Assembly: GCA_964627045.1 (NCBI GenBank)
Contig: CAZVIK010000032.1
Span: 1 to 28,232 of the forward strand
From: CAZVIK01 sp964627045
GTDB taxonomy: Bacteria > Acidobacteriota > Terriglobia > Bryobacterales > Bryobacteraceae
Reading direction: 5' to 3'
Length of the DNA: 28,232 nucleotides
Part shown: positions 1-7,910 of the stretch, one piece after another
Position numbering within the stretch: position 1 is the first letter of the stretch
Layout of the letters: each line of letters opens with the position of its first letter
Notes under the pieces: model-generated
What the model was told of the DNA's origin: nothing
Seen by the model: the letters and a program-made list of their open reading frames with translations, nothing else
The model's database searches: none
Translations under genes and position numbers: made by a program

Positions 1-363
1 CAGGCCATGGAGGAGGGGGCCAAGCCGCTTTCGGCGTTTCTGGTGCGGTTCGCCAGAGAGAAGGACGTGCGGCTGTTTCTGGAGATCACCAAGACCCCGG
101 CGCCGCGCACACCGTCCGAACTCGAGCTGAAGATCCTGGTGCCGGCCTACATCCTCTCGGAGCTTCGCGCCGGCTTCCAGATCGGCGCGGTACTGTTTCT
201 GCCTTTCCTGGTCATCGATCTGGTGGTGGCCTCGGTGATCCTGTCGGTCGGCATGATCCAGTTGCCGCCGGTCATGATCTCGGCGCCGTTCAAGGTCCTG
301 TTGTTTGTGCTGGTCGACGGCTGGAACCTGACGGTGGGATCGCTGGTGAAGAGTTTCTACTGA
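1..363 (+). CDS. fliP: Flagellar export gate protein FliP, C-terminal part
   Basis: This is the 3' end of fliP, cut by the window edge: the frame is open from base 1 (QAMEEGAKPL...) and stops at 361-363. FliP is a membrane subunit of the type III flagellar export gate and assembles with FliQ and FliR. About 120 residues remain. They include the conserved segment around ELKILVPAYILSELR, the following two hydrophobic segments (roughly residues 58-80 and 85-112 of the fragment), and the family motif VGMIQLPPVMISAPFKVLLF. The gene is followed 5 bases later by fliQ, the standard order. The first internal ATG (position 7) is not the true start, because homology continues to the window edge. Identification is secure. 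Confidence 0.97.
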   Translation, partial: QAMEEGAKPLSAFLVRFAREKDVRLFLEITKTPAPRTPSELELKILVPAYILSELRAGFQIGAVLFLPFLVIDLVVASVILSVGMIQLPPVMISAPFKVLLFVLVDGWNLTVGSLVKSFY

Positions 364-368
364 GGCCT

Positions 369-638
369 ATGACACCGGAAGCCGTCGTCGAAGTCCTTCG
401 CCAGGCGCTGCTGGCGACCTTCTGGCTGGGAGCGCCGCTGCTGGCCATCGGCTTTGTCGCGGGCATCGCCATCAGCCTGTTGCAGATCACCACCTCCATT
501 CAGGACGCCGCCTTCAGCACAGTCCCGCGGCTGGCCGCCTTCCTGGCCGGATTGCTGATCCTGATGCCGTGGATGTTCGAGCATATGGCGTCCTACGCCG
601 CCTCTATTCTCGGGAACCTCGGCCGCTATGCCCGCTGA
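369..638 (+). CDS. fliQ: Flagellar export gate protein FliQ
   Basis: An 89-residue protein with two transmembrane helices (about residues 15-38 and 50-75), the size and layout of FliQ, the small subunit of the export gate. Recognisable family features are the N-terminal MTPEAVVEVLRQAL, the segment GIAISLLQITTSIQD with its QxxTxIQ core, and a C-terminal helix ending near the FEHMASYA stretch. It begins 5 bases after fliP and its end overlaps the start of fliR by 11 bases, so translation is probably coupled. The protein would act in the inner membrane at the base of the flagellar basal body. Confidence 0.96.
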   Translation: MTPEAVVEVLRQALLATFWLGAPLLAIGFVAGIAISLLQITTSIQDAAFSTVPRLAAFLAGLLILMPWMFEHMASYAASILGNLGRYAR

Positions 639-1401
639 AGTCTCCATTCCGGCCGCCACGCTGGCCAGCTTCCTCGCCGTGCTCACGCGCGTGGCCTCGG
701 CGCTGGTCTTCGTCCCGCTGCCGGGCATGCGCCAGGGACCCGAACCGGCGCGCATCGTCCTGGCGCTGGCGTTGACCGTGGTGCTGTATCCAGCCTGGCC
801 GGCCCTGCCGGCGTCGATCGGTGCGGGCCAGATGGCGGGGTGGCTGATCGGCGAGGCGGCCTTCGGAATCCTGACCGGCCTTCTGGTGGGCTTCGTCGCC
901 GAGGCCTTCGTTCTGGCCGCCCAGACCGTCGGCCTGGAGGCGGGTTTCGCCTACGCCTCGATGGTCGATCCGCAGACGCAGGCCGACAGCGGCGTGCTGT
1001 TGGTATTCGCGCAACTGGCCAGCGGGCTGATCTTCTTCGCCCTCGGCCTGGAGCGCACCGTGATCTGGATCTTTGCCCGCAGCCTGGAGACGTTGCCCCC
1101 GGGCGCGCTGGTGGCGGCCGGACCGGCGATTGACGCCGTGGTGCGCCTGGGCAGCGGGATCTTCTCGACCGGTCTGAAACTGGCTCTCCCGGTACTGGCG
1201 CTGCTTACCCTGGTGGACATCGCGATGGCGCTGACGGGCCGTCTGAACGCGCAGTTGCAGTTGTTGAGCCTGTCGTTCCCGCTGAAGATGCTGGTGGCGG
1301 TGTTGATGCTGGCGTGGCTGGCGCCGGTATTCCCGCGCGTGCTCGGCGCCTACGCCGGCCAAGTGCTCCAGGCGCTGGCCGGACTGGCGGGGTTGCGCTA
1401 G
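628..1401 (+). CDS. fliR: Flagellar export gate protein FliR
   Basis: A 257-residue, strongly hydrophobic protein of normal FliR length. It has about six predicted membrane segments and the conserved stretch GEAAFGILTGLLVGFVAEAF, then QTVGLEAGFAYASMVDPQTQADSGVL. The latter is the hallmark FliR sequence around GxxMxxxxDPxxxxxxxVL. FliR completes the FliPQR gate complex through which flagellar subunits leave the cytoplasm. The ATG at 628 lies inside the end of fliQ, and flhB starts 7 bases after the stop. No unusual residues were seen. Confidence 0.96.
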   Translation: MPAEVSIPAATLASFLAVLTRVASALVFVPLPGMRQGPEPARIVLALALTVVLYPAWPALPASIGAGQMAGWLIGEAAFGILTGLLVGFVAEAFVLAAQTVGLEAGFAYASMVDPQTQADSGVLLVFAQLASGLIFFALGLERTVIWIFARSLETLPPGALVAAGPAIDAVVRLGSGIFSTGLKLALPVLALLTLVDIAMALTGRLNAQLQLLSLSFPLKMLVAVLMLAWLAPVFPRVLGAYAGQVLQALAGLAGLR

Positions 1402-1408
1402 GCAAGGC

Positions 1409-2485
1409 ATGGCGGACAAGTCCCAAAGAACCGAGAAGGCCACGCCCCACCGCCTGGATAAGGCGCGTCGCGAGGGGCAGTTCAGTTCCTCCAAGGAGTT
1501 TCTCAGCGCGGCCCAGTTCCTGGCGTTCACCTATCTGATCTCGCAATGGGGCGGAAACTGGTTCCACCGCACCGGCCAGACGGCGCGCCAGTTGCTCCTG
1601 CGCGCCTTCCACACCGAGATGGGCTTCCAGGAGCTGGCCGCTCTGTGCCGGAAGACGCTGGCTGATTGCCTCATCCCACTGGCGGTGCTCGGCGCGGTGC
1701 TGGTGGCGCTGTCGCTGGCCACGCAGATGGCGATGACGCGCCTGGGGTTCAGCTTCAAGAAACTCGCGCCGGACCTGAAGCGCCTGAACCCGGTTTCGCG
1801 GCTGCGCGAGATGCTCCGGCAAAACACCTGGGCGCTGGCCAAAGCGGCCGTGCTGCTGCCGCTGGCGGCGTTCGCCGTTTGGGAAATCGCGCGGGAAAAC
1901 GTGGCCCTCTACCTCACCTTCCCGTTGGCCGGCGTCCAGACCGGAGCCCGACAGTTGGCCGGCTCGCTCCAGAGCCTGATGTGGAAGGCCGCGGGCGTGT
2001 TCCTGCTCCTCGGCGTATTGGACCTGGCGCGGGAGCGCCGCCGCTACCAGGCGGAAATGCGGATGAGCCGGCAAGAGGTGCGGGAAGAGATGAAGGAGCT
2101 GGAGGGCAACCCCCAGATCAAGGCGCGCATCCGCCGCCTCCAGCGGGAACTAGCGCGGCGGCGGATGATGAACGACGTTAAGACGGCCACCGCCGTCGTC
2201 GTCAATCCCACGCACTACGCCGTGGCGATCCGCTACCACATGGAGACGATGGCGGCCCCGGTGGTGGTGGCCAAGGGTCGCAACTTCATGGCGCTGCGCA
2301 TCCGCGAAATCGCGCGGGAGCACCAGGTTCCCCTGGTCGAAAACCCGCCGTTGGCGCAAGCGCTCTACAAGTCGGTCAAGGTCGGCCAGCCCATTCCTCT
2401 GCACCTGTACCGCGCGGTGGCCGAGATTCTGGCCTACATCTACAGGCTGATGAACGGAAGGCTGCCGGGCGCGGCCCCGCACTAG
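1409..2485 (+). CDS. flhB: Flagellar export switch protein FlhB
   Basis: A 358-residue protein of usual FlhB length. FlhB sits in the membrane beside the FliPQR gate and switches export from hook to filament substrates after cleaving itself. The N-terminus (DKSQRTEKATPHRLDKAR) is the typical cytosolic entry segment, followed by four hydrophobic helices between about residues 30 and 215. The autocleavage motif NPTH is present at residues 266-269, within VVVNPTHYAVAIRY, so the switch should be functional. The C-terminal domain continues to VENPPLAQALYKSVKVGQPIP, also diagnostic. It starts 7 bases after fliR, and flhA follows after 12 bases. Confidence 0.97.
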   Translation: MADKSQRTEKATPHRLDKARREGQFSSSKEFLSAAQFLAFTYLISQWGGNWFHRTGQTARQLLLRAFHTEMGFQELAALCRKTLADCLIPLAVLGAVLVALSLATQMAMTRLGFSFKKLAPDLKRLNPVSRLREMLRQNTWALAKAAVLLPLAAFAVWEIARENVALYLTFPLAGVQTGARQLAGSLQSLMWKAAGVFLLLGVLDLARERRRYQAEMRMSRQEVREEMKELEGNPQIKARIRRLQRELARRRMMNDVKTATAVVVNPTHYAVAIRYHMETMAAPVVVAKGRNFMALRIREIAREHQVPLVENPPLAQALYKSVKVGQPIPLHLYRAVAEILAYIYRLMNGRLPGAAPH

Positions 2486-2497
2486 GAGGAGACCAGA

Positions 2498-4585
2498 ATG
2501 GCCGAAACCAAGGCGATCGCCGCGCCAGGCGGATGGAGGCTGCCGCCCGCGCTGGCGTCAATCAACCTGACCGACCTCGGCGTGCCAGCCGCCGTGCTGT
2601 GCATCCTGCTCGCCTTGGTCGTGCCGCTGCCCGCCTTCCTGCTGGACTTGCTGATCGCCGCCGACCTGATGATGAGCGTCGTCGTCCTGATGGTGGCCAT
2701 GTACATCAAGCGGCCGGTGGATTTCAGCGTCTTCCCCACCACGCTGCTGCTGCTTACGCTGTTCCGGCTGGCGTTGAACATCTCCTCATCCCGCCTGATT
2801 CTGCTGGAGGGCAACACGGGAACGTCGGCGGCGGGCCACGTAATCGAGGCCTTCGGCAACTTCGTCGTCGGCGGCAACTTCATCATCGGCGCGGTGATCT
2901 TCCTGGTGCTCATCGCCATTCAGTACGTGGTCATCAACCACGGCGCGGTGCGTATCTCAGAGGTCACGGCGCGCTTCACCCTGGACGCCCTGCCCGGCAA
3001 ACAGATGTCGATCGACGCCGACCTGAACGCCGGATTGATCGACGAGGCCACCGCGCGGGAGCGCCGCAAGATGCTGGCCGCCGAGGCCGAGTTCTACGGC
3101 TCCATGGACGGGGCCTCGCGCTTCACCCAGCGCGACGCGGTGGCCAGCATCCTCATCACGTCCATCAACATCATCGCCGGCTTTTTGATCGGCATCCTGC
3201 AACACGGCATGGACATGGCCGCCGCCCTGGAGACCTACACGGTGCTCACCATCGGCGACGGCCTGGTGACGGTGATCCCGGCCCTGATGATCTCGGTCTC
3301 CGGCGGCCTGATCGTCACGCGCGCCGGAACCGACGCCCGGCTGGGCACCGAGTTCCGCCGGCAGGTCTTCAGTTCGCCCGAACCGCTGTTGCTGGCCGCA
3401 GGCGTCCTGGTCGCGCTGGCCGCCTTTCCCGGCCTGCCGAAGATCCCGTTCCTCGCCCTGGGAGGCGGGCTGGGTTATGCCGCCTGGCGCATGCGGGAAC
3501 GCGCGCTTCAAGCGGCGCGCCAACCGGCGGCCGCCAAACCGGCCGGCGCGCAGGCGCAGGAGTCCCTCGACACCTTGCTCAAGGTCGAGCCGCTGGCCGT
3601 GGAAGTCGGCCTCGGGCTGGTGCGGCTGGTCGAGGGCGGCACTAACTCCCCGCTCCTGCGGCGCATCGCAGGCGTGCGCCGCCAGCTAGCCGCCGAACTG
3701 GGCTACATGCTGCCGCCGGTGAAGGTGGCCGACAACCTTTCGCTCGGCTCGCGCGAGTACGTGGTGCTCATCAAAGGCGAGCGCGTGGCGCGCTTCGAGC
3801 TGGCCGGCGGCTGCGACCTAGTCATCCCGTCGGGCAACGCCGAGCCGGTGGCCGGCGGGCAGCCCACCCGCGATCCGGCCTTCGGAATGCCGGCCTGGTG
3901 GGTGCCGAGCGACCGGGCCGAAGCGTTGCGCGATTCCGGATACACGGTGGTCGACGGCGTGACAGTCCTTGGAACCCACCTCGGGGAACTGGTGCGCCGC
4001 CACGCCTTCGAGCTGTTCAGCCGCCAGGACACCAAGAAGCTGGTGGACCGCGTGGGCGCCGACAACCCCAAAGTCGTCGAAGACCTGGTGCCCAAGCTGA
4101 TGTCCATGGCCACCATCCAGCGCGTGCTCCAGAACCTGCTGCGGGAGCGCGTTTCGGTGCGCGACGGCGCTTCGATTCTGGAGGCGCTCGGTGAGGGCGG
4201 CGCCATGACGCGCAACCCGGTGCTGCTGACCGAATACGTGCGCCAGGCGCTGCGCCGCAGCGTGATCAAGCCGCATCTAAACGCGGCCGGAGAACTGCCG
4301 GCGTGGCTGCTGGACCCGTCGATCGAACAGGCCGTCGAGGCCGCCGTCGAACACGGAGAGCAGACCAGCCACCTCGGGCTCGCGCCGCAGGCCATCCGCG
4401 ACATCCTCGCCCGGATCGAACGGCGCACCGGGGGACCAGCGGCCTCGGCGGCCGTCGTCACCACCTCCGGAGCGCGCTACTTCCTGCGCCAGATCGCCGA
4501 AGCCGCGCTGCCGGGGGTTTCCTTCCTTTCGCACAGCGAGATTCCGCCCGGCGTTAAGGTCGTCTCGCTCGGGGTGGTGCAGTGA
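2498..4585 (+). CDS. flhA: Flagellar export protein FlhA
   Basis: A 695-residue FlhA, the large membrane subunit whose cytosolic ring docks export chaperones and substrates. About the first 320 residues carry around eight membrane helices, including LFRLALNISSSRLIL. The FHIPEP-family signature is complete: FTLDALPGKQMSIDADLNAG, followed by IDEATARERR. The C-terminal cytosolic domain runs from about residue 345 to the end. A strong Shine-Dalgarno (AGGAGGAG, 2485-2492) precedes the ATG. The stop codon overlaps the region where flhF begins, so the two are part of one transcript. Length and motifs are normal. Confidence 0.97.
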   Translation: MAETKAIAAPGGWRLPPALASINLTDLGVPAAVLCILLALVVPLPAFLLDLLIAADLMMSVVVLMVAMYIKRPVDFSVFPTTLLLLTLFRLALNISSSRLILLEGNTGTSAAGHVIEAFGNFVVGGNFIIGAVIFLVLIAIQYVVINHGAVRISEVTARFTLDALPGKQMSIDADLNAGLIDEATARERRKMLAAEAEFYGSMDGASRFTQRDAVASILITSINIIAGFLIGILQHGMDMAAALETYTVLTIGDGLVTVIPALMISVSGGLIVTRAGTDARLGTEFRRQVFSSPEPLLLAAGVLVALAAFPGLPKIPFLALGGGLGYAAWRMRERALQAARQPAAAKPAGAQAQESLDTLLKVEPLAVEVGLGLVRLVEGGTNSPLLRRIAGVRRQLAAELGYMLPPVKVADNLSLGSREYVVLIKGERVARFELAGGCDLVIPSGNAEPVAGGQPTRDPAFGMPAWWVPSDRAEALRDSGYTVVDGVTVLGTHLGELVRRHAFELFSRQDTKKLVDRVGADNPKVVEDLVPKLMSMATIQRVLQNLLRERVSVRDGASILEALGEGGAMTRNPVLLTEYVRQALRRSVIKPHLNAAGELPAWLLDPSIEQAVEAAVEHGEQTSHLGLAPQAIRDILARIERRTGGPAASAAVVTTSGARYFLRQIAEAALPGVSFLSHSEIPPGVKVVSLGVVQ

Positions 4586-4603
4586 GTCAATCCGGCCGAT
4601 CTA

Positions 4604-4610
4604 AGAGAGG
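4604..4610 (+). promoter_or_regulatory. Ribosome binding site deciding the flhF start
   Basis: AGAGAGG lies four bases before the ATG at 4615. The upstream in-frame GTG at 4582 overlaps the flhA stop but has no such site. The site and the family N-terminus (Met-Lys-x-Lys-x-Phe-Phe) both support 4615. Confidence 0.6.
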
Positions 4611-4614
4611 GCTT

Positions 4615-5781
4615 ATGAAGATGAAGTCGTTTTTTGCGGGAAGCGTGGAAGCCGCCCTCGGCCTGGCGCGCGAGGAGCTCGGCGGCGAAGCCGTGCTCGT
4701 CAATTCGCGCAAGGCCCCGCCCGAGGCGCGCCACCTGGGCGAATACGAGGTGGTGGCCGCCTGGCTGCCCACCGACGGGGTGCCGCCAGCCGAGGCCAAG
4801 CGTCCGCCGGCGGCCGCAGCCGCCGCGCCGGCCGTCAACCAGGAGCGGCTGTTTCAGGAACTCGGCGAACTGCGGCGCCAGATGGAGCGGATGCGCCGGG
4901 CCGTCTGGCGGTCCGGACCGGTGGGCCACCTGTTCGGGCCGTCGGCTCCGGCCAAGGCCGAGGCCCTGGCGTTACTGCTGGAAACCGACATGGACCCGCA
5001 GTTGGCGCGGGAAATCGCCGCCTGCGTCGAGGCGCGGCTGGCCGGCGATCCGCTGCTCGAAGAGGATCGGCTCCCGGCCGAGGACGGCGATGCGGGCGAG
5101 AGCGGCGCGTCTGAGATGCGCGCGAGCCTGAAGGCCGAACTGGAACGGCGATTCACGGTGGATGCCTCGCTCGGCAGGCCCGGCAAGGGCCCCGCCATCG
5201 TCGCGCTGGTCGGCCCGCCGGGCGCGGGGAAGACAACGACGCTGGCCAAGCTCGCCGTGCGCGGGGGGCTGGCGCGGCGGCGCCGCACGCTGATGCTGTC
5301 GCTGGACACCTTCCGCATCGGGTCGTGCGAACCCCTTAGAACCTACGCGGCGGTACTGGGGGTCGCGCTACAGTCCCTGGCCACGCCGCGGGCGCTCGAG
5401 CAGGCGCTGGAGGAATCCAGGCGCAAGGAACTGATTCTGATCGACACTCCCGGCTTCGGCCCCCGCGACATGGACGCCGCCGAGGAACTGGCCGGCATGC
5501 TGGCGGCGCACCCCGCCATCGACGCCCACCTGGTCCTACCGGCCACGATGAAATCCGCCGATCTACACACAGCGGTGGATCGTTTCGAGTTGTTCCGGCC
5601 CGGCAAATTGTTATTCACAAGGGTCGACGAGACCGCCACGCTCGGCCCCGCCTTCAGCGAAGCCGCGCGCACGGCAAGACCGGTTTCGTATCTCTCGACG
5701 GGCCAGCAGGTACCCGAAGACCTGGAGGCCGCCACCCGGGAACGCGTAGTGGAACTGCTGCTCGACAGGCACCAGGAGTAA
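4615..5781 (+). CDS. flhF: Flagellar placement GTPase FlhF
   Basis: An SRP-type GTPase of 388 residues that specifies the number and position of flagella. The N-terminal stretch MKMKSFFAGSVEAALGLARE and the following EAVLVNSRKAP match the FlhF basic domain. A proline/alanine-rich linker leads to the N domain and then the G domain. The P-loop GPPGAGKTT is at about residues 200-208, followed by TLAKLA. SLDTFRIGSCEPLRTYAAVLGV is the G2/G3-like region, and the DTPGFGPRD motif follows. An in-frame GTG at 4582 could extend the protein by 11 residues but lacks a ribosome binding site. FlhF normally works with FlhG, which is not encoded next to it here; a sigma factor follows instead. Confidence 0.93.
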   Translation: MKMKSFFAGSVEAALGLAREELGGEAVLVNSRKAPPEARHLGEYEVVAAWLPTDGVPPAEAKRPPAAAAAAPAVNQERLFQELGELRRQMERMRRAVWRSGPVGHLFGPSAPAKAEALALLLETDMDPQLAREIAACVEARLAGDPLLEEDRLPAEDGDAGESGASEMRASLKAELERRFTVDASLGRPGKGPAIVALVGPPGAGKTTTLAKLAVRGGLARRRRTLMLSLDTFRIGSCEPLRTYAAVLGVALQSLATPRALEQALEESRRKELILIDTPGFGPRDMDAAEELAGMLAAHPAIDAHLVLPATMKSADLHTAVDRFELFRPGKLLFTRVDETATLGPAFSEAARTARPVSYLSTGQQVPEDLEAATRERVVELLLDRHQE

Positions 5782-5826
5782 AGCGACGCCGCTCCCGCCT
5801 CTGAGGGACAGCGGGCGCCATTGGCC

Positions 5827-6573
5827 ATGTACACGCCGGCACAGACCGTAGAAACGGGCGCCGAACGAGAGCGCCTCATCTTGGAGCACCTGCCGCAGGT
5901 GCGGCTGATTGCCAGGAGAATCCATGAAAGGCTACCCGAAAGCGTAAGCCTGGAGGACCTGGTTTCGACCGGAATCGTCGGCCTGATCTCGGCCATCGAC
6001 AACTTCGACGCCTCGCAGAACGTGAAGCTGCGCACCTACGCCGAGTACAAGATCCGCGGGGCCATCCTCGACAGCCTGCGCGGGCTGGACTGGGCCTCGC
6101 GCGACCGCCGCCGCAAGGCGAAACAGATCGAGTCGGCCATCGCCGCTGCCGAGCAGCGCGTGGGCCGCACCCCCACCGAAGAGGAGATCGCCGCCCAGCT
6201 TCACTTGTCGCTCGACGAATACCGCGAGTGGCTGGTCGATATCCGCGGGCTCACGCTCAACAGCCTGGACTACGGCGGCGAGCGCGAAGACGGGCGCAAG
6301 CTTCTGGAGACGGTCTCCGATAGCGAGGACCACTGGCCTTCCAGCCTGCTGGAGTCCAGTGAACTGGAACGCCTGTTGGCCGCCGCCATCGACCGGATGC
6401 CGCAGGTGGAGCGCACCGTCCTCAGCCTCTACTACCGGGAGGAACTTACGTTGCGCGAGATCGCCGAGGTGATGCACCTGCACCTGTCGCGGATCTCGCA
6501 GTTGAAGTCGCAGGCCCTATTGCGCCTGCGTTCCTACATGGAAAGCCGCTGGCCGGTGGAACGCGGAAGGTGA
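5827..6573 (+). CDS. fliA: RNA polymerase sigma-28 factor, FliA/WhiG family
   Basis: A 248-residue sigma factor of the FliA type, which directs transcription of late flagellar and chemotaxis genes. Region 2 is seen in LPQVRLIARRIHERLP, VSLEDLVSTGIVGLISAIDNFD, and LRTYAEYKIRGAILDSLRGLDW. The latter is the FliA-specific version (RGAxxDxLRxxDW). Region 3 follows (GRTPTEEEIAAQLHLS), then region 4 with the helix-turn-helix LTLREIAEVMHLHLSRISQLKSQAL. A TTG two codons upstream (5821) is possible, but the ATG at 5827 is preferred. It lies 45 bases after flhF in the same transcript. Its likely inhibitor FlgM and a matching promoter lie further right in this window. Confidence 0.93.
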   Translation: MYTPAQTVETGAERERLILEHLPQVRLIARRIHERLPESVSLEDLVSTGIVGLISAIDNFDASQNVKLRTYAEYKIRGAILDSLRGLDWASRDRRRKAKQIESAIAAAEQRVGRTPTEEEIAAQLHLSLDEYREWLVDIRGLTLNSLDYGGEREDGRKLLETVSDSEDHWPSSLLESSELERLLAAAIDRMPQVERTVLSLYYREELTLREIAEVMHLHLSRISQLKSQALLRLRSYMESRWPVERGR

Positions 6574-6578
6574 AACGC

Positions 6579-7448
6579 ATGAGCGCCGCCTCCGGGGCCA
6601 ATCCCGCCGAGATCCTCCAATGGCTGGGGGAGAACTGGGCCTCCGCTCTGGCCGAAGTCGTCGAGGGACTGGCGGGACAAAGACCCGAGGCGGCCTGGCG
6701 CGCCTCGGCGGCCGGGGCTACGGCGCCGGGCGAGGGCGCCCCCCTGGTCTGGCAGCAGGGCTTCGATGTCGCCGAGGATGCCCTGCTTTGGGCCTCGGTT
6801 CCAGAGCCCGTTTGGAGAGCGGCCGGCGCCCATGTACTGGTTTCGGCCGGCGTCGAGGAACCGGCCGATGAGGAGGTCCGCAGCACGGCGATCGAGATCC
6901 TGGGGCAGTCCTTTGCCCGCCTGTCCCAATCCCTGGCCGAGCGGCTGGGACGTCCCGTGGCCACCGGGGCCGGCGCCGAACACGGCGACATCCCCAAGTC
7001 ACTTCCGGCCGGCTCGGTGCAATTGGGTTTCGCCGGCGTCGCGGCCGGAGCCATGGATCTGCACTGCTCGCCGCGGCTGGCCGCTTTGCTGGCCGGGCCG
7101 GCGCAGCCCTCGACCTCTGCCCTGGTGCCGGTGGCCGCTTCCGAGCCGCCCGATTCCGACTGCCCGGGTTCGGCCACCCTGGACCTGCTCCGCGACATGG
7201 AGCTTCCGGTCAGCGTTTCCTTCGGCCGGACGGAAATGCCTCTCCAGGAAGTGCTGAAACTGGCAGCCGGTTCGGTCATCGAACTGGACCGTTCGGTAAA
7301 CGATCCGGTGGCCCTGCTGGTCAACGATACCGTCGTGGCCTTGGGAGAGGTCGTCGTCATCGAGGGCAACTACGGCCTGCGGATCAGCGAGATTCTGAGC
7401 CGGGAGAAATTGCTTCGCTCCAGCGGCCTGGCGGTGCGGCCGTCATGA
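6579..7448 (+). CDS. fliN: FliN/FliY-type flagellar switch protein with long N-terminal domain
   Basis: A 289-residue protein whose last ~75 residues (about 200-275) form a clear FliN/SpoA domain: LLRDMELPVSVSFGRTEMPL, then VIELDRSVNDPVALLVNDTVVALGEVVVIEGNYGLRI. This domain builds the C-ring of the motor and binds FliM and export factors. Ordinary FliN is about 100-140 residues. Here ~190 extra residues precede it, including STAIEILGQSFARLSQSLAERLG, which resembles the helix of CheC/FliY-type domains but lacks the catalytic Glu-x-x-Asn. The long form recalls FliY of other bacteria. The ATG at 6579 has GGAAGG eight bases upstream; a GTG at 6570 overlapping fliA is the alternative. The gene overlaps the next one by four bases (ATGA). 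Confidence 0.85.
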   Translation: MSAASGANPAEILQWLGENWASALAEVVEGLAGQRPEAAWRASAAGATAPGEGAPLVWQQGFDVAEDALLWASVPEPVWRAAGAHVLVSAGVEEPADEEVRSTAIEILGQSFARLSQSLAERLGRPVATGAGAEHGDIPKSLPAGSVQLGFAGVAAGAMDLHCSPRLAALLAGPAQPSTSALVPVAASEPPDSDCPGSATLDLLRDMELPVSVSFGRTEMPLQEVLKLAAGSVIELDRSVNDPVALLVNDTVVALGEVVVIEGNYGLRISEILSREKLLRSSGLAVRPS

Positions 7449-7840
7449 GCTGGGACTTCCTGCTCCACCCCGCCTCGGCCTACGCCTTCACGGGCGCGGG
7501 GCTCTTGGCCTGCGGCTACCTGTTTCTCTCCGTCAAACGGGAGATTCTGGCCTCCTCCCGCCGTTGCGGCGATGTCCAAAAGGCGTTGAAGACGCAGGTG
7601 CGAAACCTGGAGGAGACCGTCAAGTCCCTCACACGCCGCCTGGACGAACTTGGCGACCTGCCCGAGTTCGCCGCTCCGGCGCCCCCCGCCGGGAGCCTCA
7701 ACATCAGTAAGCGCACGCAGGCTCTGCGGATGCACCGCCGCGGAGAACCCGCCGACCGGATTGCCTCCTCCCTGTCCCTACCCCAGCAAGAGGTGGAACT
7801 GCTGCTGAAGGTCGAGTCGCTGGCCGCCGAAAAAGCCTGA
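7445..7840 (+). CDS. Small membrane/coiled-coil/HTH protein of the flagellar operon (SwrB/DUF2802-like layout)
   Basis: A 131-residue protein overlapping fliN by ATGA, so it is translated with it. There is one hydrophobic helix near residues 10-30 (SAYAFTGAGLLACGYLFLSV), then a charged heptad-like helix from about 38 to 68 (KTQVRNLEETVKSLTRRLDE), a proline/alanine linker, and a C-terminal helix-turn-helix-like segment (RTQALRMHRRGEPADRIASS and LSLPQQEVELLLKV). The same membrane anchor, coiled coil and small helical C-terminus occur in SwrB of Bacillus and DUF2802 proteins, both encoded in flagellar/chemotaxis operons. I infer a role in basal-body assembly or export control. The similarity is one of architecture; no specific residue match was tested. 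Confidence 0.6.
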   Translation: MSWDFLLHPASAYAFTGAGLLACGYLFLSVKREILASSRRCGDVQKALKTQVRNLEETVKSLTRRLDELGDLPEFAAPAPPAGSLNISKRTQALRMHRRGEPADRIASSLSLPQQEVELLLKVESLAAEKA

Positions 7841-7910
7841 GCCCGCCGGTGCGCCCTCGCCGGAGTCAGCGCCCCCTTTGTAATAGACTGGAAACGAAGC
7901 GGGGGCATCG

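Noticed and set aside
4582..4614. GTG start for flhF overlapping the flhA stop
   Set aside because: The extra 11 residues are not FlhF-like, and a ribosome binding site with the family N-terminus supports the ATG at 4615.
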